Shown here: in pieces, positions 29,285-39,245 of the stretch
Layout of the letters: the number at the start of each line of letters is the position of its first letter
Position numbering within the stretch: the first letter of the stretch is position 1
Assembly (NCBI RefSeq): GCF_009765735.1
Contig: NZ_LMUW01000186.1
Coordinates: 1-64,000, forward strand
DNA length: 64,000 bases
Direction of reading: 5' to 3'
DNA from: Xenophilus sp. L33
Lineage (GTDB): Bacteria; Pseudomonadota; Gammaproteobacteria; Burkholderiales; Burkholderiaceae_C
Program-made: the position numbers and the translations under genes
Notes under the pieces: generated by a model
The model's database searches: none
What the model saw: only the letters and a program-made list of their open reading frames with translations
Told to the model about the DNA's origin: nothing

Positions 29285-30898
29285 GTGAATGTCTTGAAGC
29301 CGCATTTGCAGACGACCATTTGGACCCTGTTGGCCGCGAAGGCCAGCCAGAGGGAGATCGAGCGTGTCACGGGCATCGATCGCAAGACGATCCGGGGATA
29401 CCAGAAGCGGTTTGCTGCTGCGGCAGCAAATTCCCCCGGGGTGTCTACCGGCCCTCAGGCGCAAATTCCCCCACCCTGTCTACCGGCTCCGTTGCCGCCG
29501 AGATCACCCGGAGCGATCTCGGCGTGCGAGCCGCACCGCGGCTTCATCGAAGCGCAACTGCGGCTTCGGCGCAACGCCATGGCCATCTACCAGGATCTGG
29601 TCGACCAGCACGGCTTCACCGCCGGCTACGAGTCGGTGATGCGCTTCGCACGCAAGCTTCGAGATCACGAGCCCGAGCAATTCGATCGACTGGAGTTTCT
29701 CCCAGGAGAGGAGATGCAGGTCGACTACGGCGAGGGCGCGCCCACGCGCGTGCCGGGCACCGACCGGTATCGCAAACCGCGGCTGTTCGTGGCGACTCTG
29801 CGCTATTCCCGGCGCAGCTTCCGGCGCGTCGTATGGAAGTCCAGCCAGGAGACCTGGGCTCGGTTGCACGAGCAGGCGTGGCGCTACTTCGGCGGCAGTT
29901 GCCGATACGTCGTGCTGGACAACCTCAAGGAGGGCGTCATCAAGCCCGATTTGTATGAGCCGCAATTGAACTCCGTCTACGCGACCACGCTGGCCCACTA
30001 CGGCGTGGTCGCCGACCCGGCCAGGGTCCGAGACCCCAATCGCAAGGGAACCGTGGAGAACGCGATCGGCCACACACAGGCCACCGCCTTGAAGGGGCGG
30101 CGCTTCGAGTCGCTACAGGAGCAGAACGACTTCCTGGAGCACTGGGAGAGCAGGTGGGCCGCCTTGCGCATCCATGGCAGCGCGCGTCGCCAAGTGCAGG
30201 CAATGTACGAGGAGGAGCGGCCGCTGCTGCAGCCGGTGCCACCGCAGGGCATGCAGTACTTTACCGAGTCGCAGCGCACCGTGTGCGACGACAGCTGCGT
30301 GCGCGTCGATCACAGCAGCTACGCCGCGCGGCCGGCGCCCATCGGAAGCCATGTGCTGGTGCGCGTGTTCGAGCACCGCATCGAGATCCGTGACCTGAGG
30401 ACGCAGGCGCTGCTTCGCAGCCACGCCCGCGTTGATCGCCCTGGCACCGTCGTCTTGCCGATGGCCGAGCGCGTGTTCAATCCTTCGCGCGAGACTCGGC
30501 GCATCCTGATGCAGGCCAAGGCGATCGGCAACGATGCCGAGCGTCTGTGCGAGTTGCTGTTCGCCGTCGAAGGCCGCGTGGGACAGCGCAAGCTCTGGGG
30601 CATCGTTCGCCTGGCCGATCGCTACCCGCGCCGCCTCGTCGACCGCGCCTGCGCGCAGGCGATGGTCGATGGCATCCACAGCTACAGCTACGTCAAGAAG
30701 CTGACCGAGAAGATCGTCGCCGACGCGCTGGCGGCGATCGACTGTGCCGAAGGATCGCGCCAGATGGAGCTCACGCTGACCCAGGAGCATCCGCTGATCC
30801 GGCCCGCCGACATCTACGCCGAGTTGTTCTCCCGCTGTGCCGCAACACAGCCTTCCTTGCCCCTGACCCATGGAGGTACCGAGCATGACCATCACTGA
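29285..30898 (+). CDS. istA: IstA-like transposase (IS-B)
   Basis: The 537-residue protein starts at a GTG behind GGGGAG. It has an N-terminal helix-turn-helix (SQREIERVTGIDRKTIRGYQ) and an RNase H-like DDE core: aspartate in EMQVDYGEGAP near residue 145, aspartate in VVLDNLKEG near residue 215, and glutamate in RKGTVENAIGH near residue 257. It catalyses strand cutting and joining at the element's ends. The stop lies just after the istB start, so translation is coupled. Confidence 0.96.
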   Translation: MNVLKPHLQTTIWTLLAAKASQREIERVTGIDRKTIRGYQKRFAAAAANSPGVSTGPQAQIPPPCLPAPLPPRSPGAISACEPHRGFIEAQLRLRRNAMAIYQDLVDQHGFTAGYESVMRFARKLRDHEPEQFDRLEFLPGEEMQVDYGEGAPTRVPGTDRYRKPRLFVATLRYSRRSFRRVVWKSSQETWARLHEQAWRYFGGSCRYVVLDNLKEGVIKPDLYEPQLNSVYATTLAHYGVVADPARVRDPNRKGTVENAIGHTQATALKGRRFESLQEQNDFLEHWESRWAALRIHGSARRQVQAMYEEERPLLQPVPPQGMQYFTESQRTVCDDSCVRVDHSSYAARPAPIGSHVLVRVFEHRIEIRDLRTQALLRSHARVDRPGTVVLPMAERVFNPSRETRRILMQAKAIGNDAERLCELLFAVEGRVGQRKLWGIVRLADRYPRRLVDRACAQAMVDGIHSYSYVKKLTEKIVADALAAIDCAEGSRQMELTLTQEHPLIRPADIYAELFSRCAATQPSLPLTHGGTEHDHH

Positions 30899-31646
30899 GA
30901 TCGAACGCGCGCTGCGCGAACTGCGCCTGTCGGGCATCGCCGCGACCCTGAACACCCGGGTCATGCAGGCACAGTCCTCCCAGCAGCCGCTGCTGGAGAC
31001 ACTTGCCGGATTGCTGCAAGACGAACTCGACCGGCGCCATTCGCGCTTGACCGAACGTCGCTTCAAACAGTCGCGCCTGGACGAGCGGCCCACGCTGGGC
31101 GACTTCGACTGGCGCTTCAACCCCAAGCTGCCGCGTCAGGCCTGCTTCGAGCTGCACACGCTGAAGTTCATCGCTGACGGCGCCAACGCGCTGATCATTG
31201 GCAAACCCGGCACGGGTAAAAGCCACATCGCCAAGGCCGTGGCCTACCAGGCCACGCTCCAGGGCCACGACGTCCGATACGTCGAGGCTGACACCGAGTT
31301 CGCCCACTTCGCACTGGCCAGCCCAAAGGAGCAGACGGCGATGATGCGCGCCTACATCGAATCCGATCTGCTTGTACTCGACGACCTGTTCCTGGCGCGA
31401 CGCATCTCGGACACCGCCGCCGAGCTGCTGCAGGCCGTCGTGCATCGGCGCTACAAGCGTCGCGGCAGCATCGTCGTGACCTCCAACCGCGTCGTTCAGG
31501 ACTGGGGCAAATACCTCGGCGACGCAACCATGGGAACGACGATCCTTGATCGACTGATGCATCGCGCCGTCATGCTCGAGTTCGAAGGAAAGAGCTACCG
31601 ACTGAAGGAGGCCGCCGCACGCCTGGCGATCGCAGCCGAGGCTTGA
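30885..31646 (+). CDS. istB: IstB-like ATP-binding transposition helper (IS-B)
   Basis: The 253-residue AAA+ protein starts at 30885 behind GGAGGT; an in-frame ATG 15 bp upstream lies within that site and is less likely. The Walker A motif GKPGTGKSHIA lies near residue 103 and Walker B LLVLDDLFLARR near residue 162. It selects and prepares target DNA for IstA. The gene overlaps istA by 14 nt and looks functional. Confidence 0.95.
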   Translation: MTITEIERALRELRLSGIAATLNTRVMQAQSSQQPLLETLAGLLQDELDRRHSRLTERRFKQSRLDERPTLGDFDWRFNPKLPRQACFELHTLKFIADGANALIIGKPGTGKSHIAKAVAYQATLQGHDVRYVEADTEFAHFALASPKEQTAMMRAYIESDLLVLDDLFLARRISDTAAELLQAVVHRRYKRRGSIVVTSNRVVQDWGKYLGDATMGTTILDRLMHRAVMLEFEGKSYRLKEAAARLAIAAEA

Positions 31647-31725
31647 TCGATCAATAATGCAATCCTCTCCCTGCCGGAGGAATTTACGTGCCTACAGGTG
31701 GAGGAGTTTGAAGTGTCGTTCGGGG

Positions 31726-31733
31726 GCCGGATC
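31726..31733. repeat. 8-bp target-site duplication of IS-B, copy 2
   Basis: GCCGGATC abuts the right end of IS-B. It matches, in reverse complement, the eight bases at 52-59 next to the other IS-B copy. The bases belong to the istA coding sequence of IS-A. Confidence 0.85.
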
Positions 31734-32584
31734 TCCTCCCACAGCGCCCGGCAGCGTTCGCCCAGCCAGGCATTGAGCTCGTCGAAGCTGGCGAAGCGCC
31801 GCTCACGCGCGTCGATCCAGATGCGCCGGCGACTGTCCTGCACGTTCTTCTCGACCACCCCCTTCTCCCAACCAGAGGCCACGTTGCAGAAGTCGGGGTC
31901 GTACAGGTAGTGCGCGCACATCACCGAGAAGCGGGCGTTGACGGTGCGACCCTTGCCCTTGTGGACCTTGTCCACAGCCGTCTTCATGTTGTCGTAGATG
32001 CCGCGGCGCGCCACCCCGCCCAGCGCCGCGAAGGATCTCGTATGGGCGTCGAACAGCATCTCGTGCCCCTGGCTCGGATACGCCACAAGGAAGAACGCGC
32101 GGCTCGCACACAGCTTCAGATGGGCGACCTGCAGCTTGCGGTAGATCCCCCCGATCACCAGCGCCTCCTCGCTCCAGTCGAACTGGAATGCCTCGCCCAA
32201 CTCGAAGGCCAGCGGCACGAACGCCTTGCCAACCGCAACGCCGCCCTGGCCAGCGCGCCAGGCACGGATGAAGTCGGTCAGTTGGGTGTAGCCGCCTTCG
32301 TAGCCGGCTTCGGCAAGCTGCAGCAGCAGCGCCCGCGCCGTTCGCCGCTCCTTCTTCGGGCGGCGCGCATCGGCCAACAATGCCAGCTCCACCATCTCGA
32401 CGAAGGGCGTCAGCTTCACCGGCGCCGCGCGGCGCTCGTACTTCGGCACCTGCGCCACCGGCGCTCGCAGGTACTTTCTCACCGTGTTGCGCGACAGGCT
32501 CGTCGCCCTCGCAATCTCTCGCACCGATTTGCTCTCGCGGTGGTGCATCCGCAGGACCTTGCCAATCATGGCCATGGTGATCAT
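31726..32584 (-). pseudogene. istA: istA 5' fragment (IS-A transposase, N-terminal part)
   Basis: The fragment encodes about 286 residues of an IS21 transposase: a helix-turn-helix (SVREIARATSLSRNTVRKYL), the first DDE aspartate in FQFDWSEEA near residue 140, a second in IYDNMKTAVDKV, and a glutamate in KGVVEKNVQDSRR. It is cut after WEEIR by IS-B, and the frame then runs into that element. The C-terminal remainder is at 60-733; together they make one 510-residue frame. Confidence 0.92.
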
Positions 32585-32692
32585 TCCTGGTATCCCGCCG
32601 CTTAAAAAAGCAGCAGGGTAGGCTGAACACCCGGGTCAAATTTGAACCGGCACAACCCTCACAGGTGGGTCAATTTTCGGCCGGCGCCAACA

Positions 32693-32941
32693 CCCGTCAA
32701 GCGCTCCTTCGACACGGAGGCCGAATGCACGGCGAACCTGCGCCAACTCATCGAGAACAAGCTGGCCGGCCACATGGTCGACAGCGTCAACCGCACGGGA
32801 ACGGACGCGATCCTGTGCCAGCCGATGCAGATCGACGCTCCCTACACATCGGCGGACAACTGGGCCTACCGACAGCAGAAGTTCGCCCAGCTCCGCGCGG
32901 CGGTCAACGGCGACAACGTGCTCAAGGACTACGTCAAGTGA
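32693..32941 (+). pseudogene. Hypothetical gene, 5' end removed by IS-A
   Basis: About 82 residues remain, from PVKRSFDTEAECTANLRQL to NVLKDYVK. The frame runs unbroken out of IS-A, so the original start is lost. It is not recognised. The stop overlaps the GTG start of the following small gene, which suggests that both belonged to one operon. Confidence 0.6.
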
Positions 32942-33141
32942 GCGTCACCATCCGCGACATCGTTTCGCTGGCCATTTGCCTGGGCCTCTTGGTTGTCGTG
33001 TTCCGCGTGGTGCGTTGGCTCTGGCGACGGCGGCCATCGGTGGAGCAGGTGGCCCGCGCCGCGGGTTCCGCATCGGCCCGGGTCGAGGACAAGGCTTCTG
33101 CCGCGCGCAAGGCGTTCCAAGAAGGTCATCGCAAGCCCTGA
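32938..33141 (+). CDS. Small single-pass membrane protein
   Basis: A GTG at 32938 overlaps the preceding stop (GTGA) and opens a 67-residue frame. One hydrophobic segment (IVSLAICLGLLVVVFRVV) is followed by a basic cytoplasmic-type tail with an alanine-rich helix. The family is unknown. Confidence 0.6.
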   Translation: MSVTIRDIVSLAICLGLLVVVFRVVRWLWRRRPSVEQVARAAGSASARVEDKASAARKAFQEGHRKP

Positions 33142-33209
33142 GCCGCGGGCATCCCAGGCCGAGAACTCAGCCCGGCACCTACAAGCATCGAAACACAGAG
33201 AGGGCGCGA

Positions 33210-33572
33210 ATGAAGAAACTGGTCATCGCCGCGGTCGCGGCGGCTGCAGCATGCCTGGCCCACGCCGAGCGAATCGAAGACAACCAGCTGGGCGCCGCGG
33301 GCTACCGATGCTCGGATCTCAATCCGCTCTTCGATGACCCGGCCAAGCGGGACGCCGACTACGCCACAGCCGTCAGCATGGAGTCGTTTGCGCTTGGCTA
33401 TCTCCAGGGCGCCAATGCGATCGCGAACAAGGGCACGCCGATCGTCATCCCAAAGAAGGATAGCGCCTTCAAGTTCCTGGTGGCGCACTGCAAGACCCGG
33501 CCCTCCATGACGCTGATGGGCGCGACGATGGATCTCTACAAGTTCCTGCTGGAGATCGCACCGGCGAAGTAG
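33210..33572 (+). CDS. Small secreted or periplasmic protein
   Basis: The 120-residue product has a clear signal peptide (MKKLVIAAVAAAAACLAHA, with cleavage expected after the last alanine) and a mature part with two cysteines (YRCSDLNPLF and VAHCKTRPS) that could form a disulphide. Its size and cysteine spacing recall small acid-stress-type periplasmic proteins, but I cannot assign a family. The start follows GAGAGGG. Confidence 0.65.
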   Translation: MKKLVIAAVAAAAACLAHAERIEDNQLGAAGYRCSDLNPLFDDPAKRDADYATAVSMESFALGYLQGANAIANKGTPIVIPKKDSAFKFLVAHCKTRPSMTLMGATMDLYKFLLEIAPAK

Positions 33573-33609
33573 CAGGCAAAGGCAGCACCGAGAGGCGGGC
33601 AGCAGTCAG

Positions 33610-33669
33610 GCCTCAGGGTCCGCTTACCTCACGTGTTTGCCGCGTGAGAACCTCGGCCGGGCCTGAGGC
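33610..33669. repeat. Nested inverted repeat, cruciform-like
   Basis: GCCTCAGG (33610-33617) pairs with CCTGAGGC (33662-33669), and inside it CTCACG (33628-33633) pairs with CGTGAG (33643-33648). The 60-nt unit could fold like a two-stem RNA or cruciform. It lies just after the secreted-protein gene and may be a terminator or part of the tRNA-like tract beside it. Confidence 0.45.
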
Positions 33670-33705
33670 ACCCGCGGCCTTCGCGACACCGAGCCGCACC
33701 AGGCT

Positions 33706-33781
33706 AAGCCAAGGTCGACGCCGATCGCGACCATCTAAGGGGCAGCACGCGGCGACGCTCTACCGCTGAGCTAAGGGTCCC
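33706..33781 (-). other. Degenerate tRNA-like sequence (5' half)
   Basis: On the minus strand the sequence starts GGGACCCTTAGCTCAGCGGTAGAGCG, a canonical tRNA 5' half: acceptor strand, T8-A9, and a D-arm with GCTC/GAGC. The expected T-arm and complementary 3' acceptor strand are not found, so this looks like a tRNA relic. Confidence 0.45.
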
Positions 33782-33844
33782 GAGTGGATGGTCCCGCGCT
33801 ACAGGGACCACAACCAGCGGCTCTGCCATTGAGCTACGAACGCC
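33782..33844 (-). other. Degenerate tRNA-like sequence (His-type anticodon loop, 5' half)
   Basis: The minus strand reads GGCGTTCGTAGCTCAATGGC, then AGAGCCGCTGGTTGTGGTCC. It has an acceptor strand with an extra 5' G, a D-arm GCTC/GAGC and an anticodon loop TTGTGGT, whose GTG triplet would read histidine codons. The 3' side of the anticodon stem and the T-arm do not fit, so a functional tRNA is doubtful. Confidence 0.45.
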
Positions 33845-33864
33845 ATAGAAACTGCGAACCTGCT

Positions 33865-33900
33865 GATCACTGTTGGGCTTGAACCAACGACCTTTGCCAC
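33865..33900 (-). other. Degenerate tRNA-like sequence (3' half)
   Basis: The minus strand contains GTTGGTTCAAGCCCAAC, a good tRNA T-arm (5-bp stem, loop TTCAAGC), followed by AGTGATCA. No matching 5' half is found upstream on that strand. With the two neighbouring relics this suggests the remains of a small tRNA array. Confidence 0.45.
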
Positions 33901-34039
33901 GTGTCTTGCTTGCTTGTTTCAGCGCCGCTTCGCTGGCGCATCATGGATACCGATGACCGCCAGGGGGCGGCTCTTGTTGTTAGCGCCGATGTAAAACTGA
34001 CCCACTGTACCGAAGTAAAACTGACCCACCTGAGGGAGG

Positions 34040-35856
<1,817 letters not shown>

Positions 35857-35988
35857 TCGGCCGCGCTGCTCGGCCGCTTCGGCCTCCGGCCTGCGCGCCC
35901 GAGCAGCGCGATCAAAGGGCCCCAGGGTGGGTCAGATTTACTTCGGTGGATTCGCCAGAAGTGGGTCAGATTTAAATCGGTGTTGACA

Positions 35989-36624
35989 ACCAGTTCTCAG
36001 ATCTGCGACGGCTGTGGCCTCGATACGCCGTTTGGCGCGAAGGTCAAAGGCTTCTTCCTCTGCGACTCCAAGTGCAACAAGAGCGATCAAGCCAGGGCGG
36101 ATGCTCTGTTCGCGATCGCGGAGCGGCGCTCTGCGGCGCAGCGGGCTCGCGTTGGCGTTCCTGCTGTTGCCGCTGCACCGTTCGTAGCCGAGCAGCCAGC
36201 CGCACCGGCACACGCCTTTCGCCCCGTCCAGCACCAGCAGATGAACCAGGCTCGCTACTACTGCAACTCCTGCCAGAACTACTCGTCGACCGCGCTGATG
36301 CGTGGGAGCGGCTGGATCGAGCTGGCCTGCTATCTCATCTTCTTTTGGCCCGGCATCCTCTATTCGATCTGGCGCCGCCAGGGAACCCCGAACGTGTGCC
36401 CGCTGTGCCGCCAGGAAGGGCTTGTCCCGGCCCAGGCAGCGATGCCCGGCTATGTGGCTCCGCCAGGGCACGCGCAGCCTCCGATGGGGGTTGTGGCGCC
36501 CGCGGCGCCGGTGATCCGCAACGAGATCGAATGCCCGAGCTGCGCCGAGCCGATCCTGGCCAAGGCGAAGGTCTGCAAGCACTGCGGGAACCCGGTGGCG
36601 ATCGTCTCGCCGGGGGCTGCGTAG
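35989..36624 (+). pseudogene. Zinc-ribbon membrane-associated protein, 5' end cut by IS-C
   Basis: About 211 residues remain. An N-terminal cluster (ICDGCGLDTPF and FFLCDSKC), a central YYCNSCQNY, and a C-terminal zinc ribbon (IECPSCAEPILAKAKVCKHC) supply several cysteine pairs. One hydrophobic segment (ELACYLIFFWPGILYSIW) may cross the membrane. The open frame enters from inside IS-C, so the native start is lost or lies close to the junction. The function is unknown. Confidence 0.6.
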
Positions 36625-36675
36625 GCCGTCCGGTCCGGTCAAGGCGCGCCGGCGGCGCGCTCGTTCACCACTGGC

Positions 36676-36796
36676 TTACCACTCGCCGATCTCGCGCACC
36701 TGCTGGTCGAAGTCCAGGGCCTCGAAGCGTTCGCGCTTGCGCTCGGCCGATTCGACCGGCTGGTGGGCATGGCCGCGCATCCATGGTGCCAGGCCC
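36676..36796 (-). pseudogene. 3' fragment of an unknown gene
   Basis: The minus strand encodes a protein-like end, HQPVESAERKRERFEALDFD then QQVREIGEW and a stop. Upstream the frame becomes arginine-rich and unconvincing. It is probably the end of a decayed plasmid-backbone gene. Confidence 0.35.
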
Positions 36797-36897
36797 CGCG
36801 AACGCGCGCGAGAAGCGGGCATTGCGATCGGAGCTTCTCGAATGCCTGAAGGCGCTGTCGTCGCGTTGAGCCGCTGGCCGCGGCACCGGCCGACGGC

Positions 36898-37135
36898 TAC
36901 TGCGCCATCTTGTCGGCTTCGGCGTTGCGCGCGCGCTGGTCGGCGCGCATATGCTCCAGCTTGGCTTCGGTGACTTCCTCGGTGGCCGCCAGCGTCTTCA
37001 AGTGCGCGAGCATGGTCTGGCAAGATCGGCGTTGCGAGCGAAGACCACCGTATCGCCCTGGGCCGTTATGAAGTCCGGTCGCTGCGCGATGAAGTCGAGT
37101 ATGGCTTCGAAGCCCTGCAGGACTTGACGCGGGCG
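36898..37135 (-). pseudogene. 3' fragment of an unknown gene with internal frameshift
   Basis: Two coding-like pieces lie in adjacent frames on the minus strand: RQVLQGFEAILDFIAQRPDF to VVFARNADL, then QTMLAHLKTLAATEEVTEAK to ARNAEADKMAQ and a stop. They join with a one-base shift near 37020. The upstream end abuts the truncated cupin gene at about 37135, a likely recombination junction. I do not recognise the protein; the helical end would suit a plasmid transfer protein, which is a guess. Confidence 0.4.
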
Positions 37136-37138
37136 GCT

Positions 37139-37492
37139 TCCCCGCGATTGCGGCGTCCAGAAGGGGAGATCATCCACATTTTGAGCGGGCGATTCGTCTT
37201 CGAGGTGGGCGACCGGTCCTTCGTCGCCCGCAAGGGCGACGTCGTGATGATCCCGGGCGGAAGCGCGCGGTCATACGCGAACGTGACGGGGACGGGTGCG
37301 CACCAATTGGTCACGATGGTGCCGGGCATCGACGTCGCCGCCTTCTTTTGCGATCTGGCAGAGGCGACCGATCCGGGGGAAGGCTTCGACGCCAACGAGC
37401 GCGCCAAGCGGCTGCAGCATTTCGAGCAGCGCTGGGCCATCGATTTTTTGGGCCCGGCTCCCACGCACATGGTGCTGGGCATTGAGCCCTGA
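37139..37492 (+). pseudogene. Cupin-domain protein, 5' truncated
   Basis: From about 37155 the frame reads EGEIIHILSGRFVFEVGDRS, then KGDVVMIPGGSAR, the second half of a cupin barrel, and continues to a normal C-terminus (APTHMVLGIEP). The first cupin motif with its HxH metal ligands is missing, and the sequence before it belongs to another gene on the opposite strand. The product would lack its metal site. It precedes the hydrolase gene by 25 bp. Confidence 0.7.
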
Positions 37493-37517
37493 ATCGATCA
37501 GAATTCTGAAAGAACCT

Positions 37518-38333
37518 ATGCAAGTTCATTTCACGCCGTCCCGGGTGCGTATGCGCCTTCATGCCGAGCGCGACGGCCCGCTCAATTGGCTGTTGCTCCC
37601 CGGAGGTCCCGGCATTGGCTCGGAATCGCTCAAAGGGTTGACCGACGCGCTCGATGTGCCAGGCGCAATCTGGTTGATAGATCTGCCCGGCGACGGGTCG
37701 AACATCGTCGAAGGTGACCTCTACGCCAAGTGGCCGAGCGTGCTGGTCGAGTCCGCGGCGGAAGTGTCGGATGCGGTTTACGTCGGGCATTTGACTGGCG
37801 GTGCTTACCTCTTGTCATGCCCCGAGCTTCGTGAGCGTGTCCGGGGAATTACGCTGCTGGATACAGCGCCCAACGGTGACTGGTACGCCAAGTATGTGCT
37901 GATGACCAAGGACAACCCGTTGCCCGGATTCAACGCGGCGTTGAGCCTTTATATGGCCGATCAGACGCAAGTCAACCTCGCAGCGCTTTGCGTCGCTTCT
38001 GCCGAATGGAACTTCAACCCCCGCGGAGTACAGGCCGGGCGGGAGCTGTTGGCGGCAATGCCCTACAACGCTGCTGCCGTGGAATGGTCGGACAAGAACT
38101 TCGATCACACCTATCGCGCCGCCTGGTGGCCTGACGTTCCAACGTTGCGCATGGCAGGAGTGGATGGTCGAATCGTCTCGCAAGACGACTGGAACAACCC
38201 AGCGTACCACACGCCGAATGCCTTGCATTGCCTGATTCCTGGTGCTGGGCATTTTCCGTGGATCGAGAACCCGAAGACCGTGGCCGAAGGATTTCACCGC
38301 TTTGCTCGCTTGATTCAAGCGACTATTTCATAG
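37518..38333 (+). CDS. Alpha/beta-hydrolase-fold protein with altered nucleophile elbow
   Basis: The 271-residue product has the oxyanion-type segment LLLPGGPGIGSESL near residue 27 and a late histidine in IPGAGHFPWIENP near residue 250, as in prolyl-iminopeptidase-like hydrolases. The nucleophile elbow, normally G-H-S-x-G-G, reads VGHLTGGAYLL near residue 95, so leucine (TTG) replaces the expected serine (TCG). It may be inactive, or the base may be an error. It starts 25 bp after the cupin remnant and is convergent with the catabolic operon. Confidence 0.8.
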   Translation: MQVHFTPSRVRMRLHAERDGPLNWLLLPGGPGIGSESLKGLTDALDVPGAIWLIDLPGDGSNIVEGDLYAKWPSVLVESAAEVSDAVYVGHLTGGAYLLSCPELRERVRGITLLDTAPNGDWYAKYVLMTKDNPLPGFNAALSLYMADQTQVNLAALCVASAEWNFNPRGVQAGRELLAAMPYNAAAVEWSDKNFDHTYRAAWWPDVPTLRMAGVDGRIVSQDDWNNPAYHTPNALHCLIPGAGHFPWIENPKTVAEGFHRFARLIQATIS

Positions 38334-38837
38334 CACGAGCGCCCGCTAAAGACTGGTTGCAGCCGGTCGCAGTTGTTCGCTGAACGGCGGCTCTCACTGA
38401 AAGCTGCCGCATGGCGTTCAAGCACGCGCGCGACGGCATCGGCAATGGATCGGCCGCCAAGCTCTTCGTCGGCAAGGTCCATGCGGCCCAGGACGTCATC
38501 CTCCGGTAGGCGCCTGCCCGCTTCTCGCTCGACGCGACATTCGTCGGTGCCGACAGTGTCACCACCGTCTCCGAGGACGATGTCGACGAGATGTCCTAGG
38601 CGTCCACCGGGAGCTTAAGCGCTTGATCGTGGTGCTGGAGCCGGATGAGCTGAATGTCGGTCTATAGGCCGAACGTAAGGAAATCGTCTCAAAGGCCGTC
38701 ATGGGAAGCCACTGAGCGCAGCCACGTCAACGCGGCGGCACTCCGTGCAGCATTGAAGCCCTGAGTTCACTTCGATCGAAGCCCTCGATGCGTACACGAG
38801 CCCTCGGATCGTCCTCCTGGCCGTTCTAGCCAGCAGG
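38334..38837. other. Non-coding or decayed stretch
   Basis: No intact gene is visible in these 504 bp. Short plus-strand pieces look coding-like (MAFKHARDGIGNGSAAKLFV at 38411, FSLDATFVGADSVTTVSEDD at about 38521, LKRLIVVLEPDELNVGL at about 38612) but lie in broken frames and are not recognised. It may be the remains of one gene. Confidence 0.35.
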
Positions 38838-39236
38838 CTAGCTGCCCGGGGGCACGCTAGTCCTCGCCCACTTGAATGTCCCCGTTGAACTGGAACACAG
38901 CAAGCCCTCTTCGTTGCGCAGCCATGCTTCGACAAATACCAGGCTGCGTGTCGCAAAAATGATCTTGCCAATGCACGCGGCCTTGCCACGCAAGGGCTGC
39001 ATAAAAGTCGACTTCATCTCGACCGTCATGGCGTTGCTTCCGAGCTCGTTCCCGCTTTGCGCTGCCAACGACATCGCCACATCGAGCAGGGTCATGCAAA
39101 CACCGCCGTGCACCGTACCAAAGGTATTGAGGTGCTCAGGCCTAGGGTCAAGAGTCAATTCGGCTTCCCCGGAGTCCGCGCGGAGAAGCCGAATTCCAAG
39201 GTGCTGGACGAATGGTGTCTGAAGATTGATATTCAT
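38838..39236 (-). CDS. PaaI-family acyl-CoA thioesterase
   Basis: The 132-residue hotdog-fold protein carries the family pattern NTFGTVHGGVCMTLLDVAMS near residue 37, with the HGG turn and the acidic residue of the thioesterase site, and a second strand pair ending in FVEAWLRNEEGLL. Such enzymes release CoA from arylacetyl- or stalled acyl-CoA esters. It is the last gene of the operon, 9 bp after the racemase stop, and probably frees CoA trapped in dead-end intermediates. Confidence 0.85.
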   Translation of the reverse strand: MNINLQTPFVQHLGIRLLRADSGEAELTLDPRPEHLNTFGTVHGGVCMTLLDVAMSLAAQSGNELGSNAMTVEMKSTFMQPLRGKAACIGKIIFATRSLVFVEAWLRNEEGLLCSSSTGTFKWARTSVPPGS

Positions 39237-39245
39237 GTCGATGGC

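Larger units (their letters stand above)
29131..31725 (+). mobile_element. Complete IS21-family element (IS-B copy 2)
   Basis: The element is 2595 bp long and carries istA and istB. It begins CCCCGAACGACAC and ends GTGTCGTTCGGGG, a perfect 13-bp terminal inversion. Internal repeats of the AATTCCCCCACC/CTACAGGT type lie near both ends and inside the start of istA, as is usual for multiple transposase-binding sites in IS21. The right flank is GCCGGATC (31726-31733). The left flank (CATCCTGG) does not match it, which shows that the element's two flanks were brought together by recombination. Confidence 0.95.
31726..32692 (-). mobile_element. Proximal part of interrupted IS21-family element IS-A
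   Basis: This holds the 5' part of IS-A istA (minus strand) and the element's istA-side end. The terminus contains GGGTCAAATTTGAACCGGC at 32630-32652 and GTGGGTCAATTTTCGGCCGG further out, ending GGCGCCAACA at 32692. These resemble, inverted, the repeats at 1664-1712. It is the missing half of the segment at 60-1712. Confidence 0.85.

Noticed and set aside
33706-33844. Functional tRNA genes.
   Set aside because: The 5' halves are good but the T-arms and 3' acceptor strands do not match, so they are listed as tRNA-like relics.
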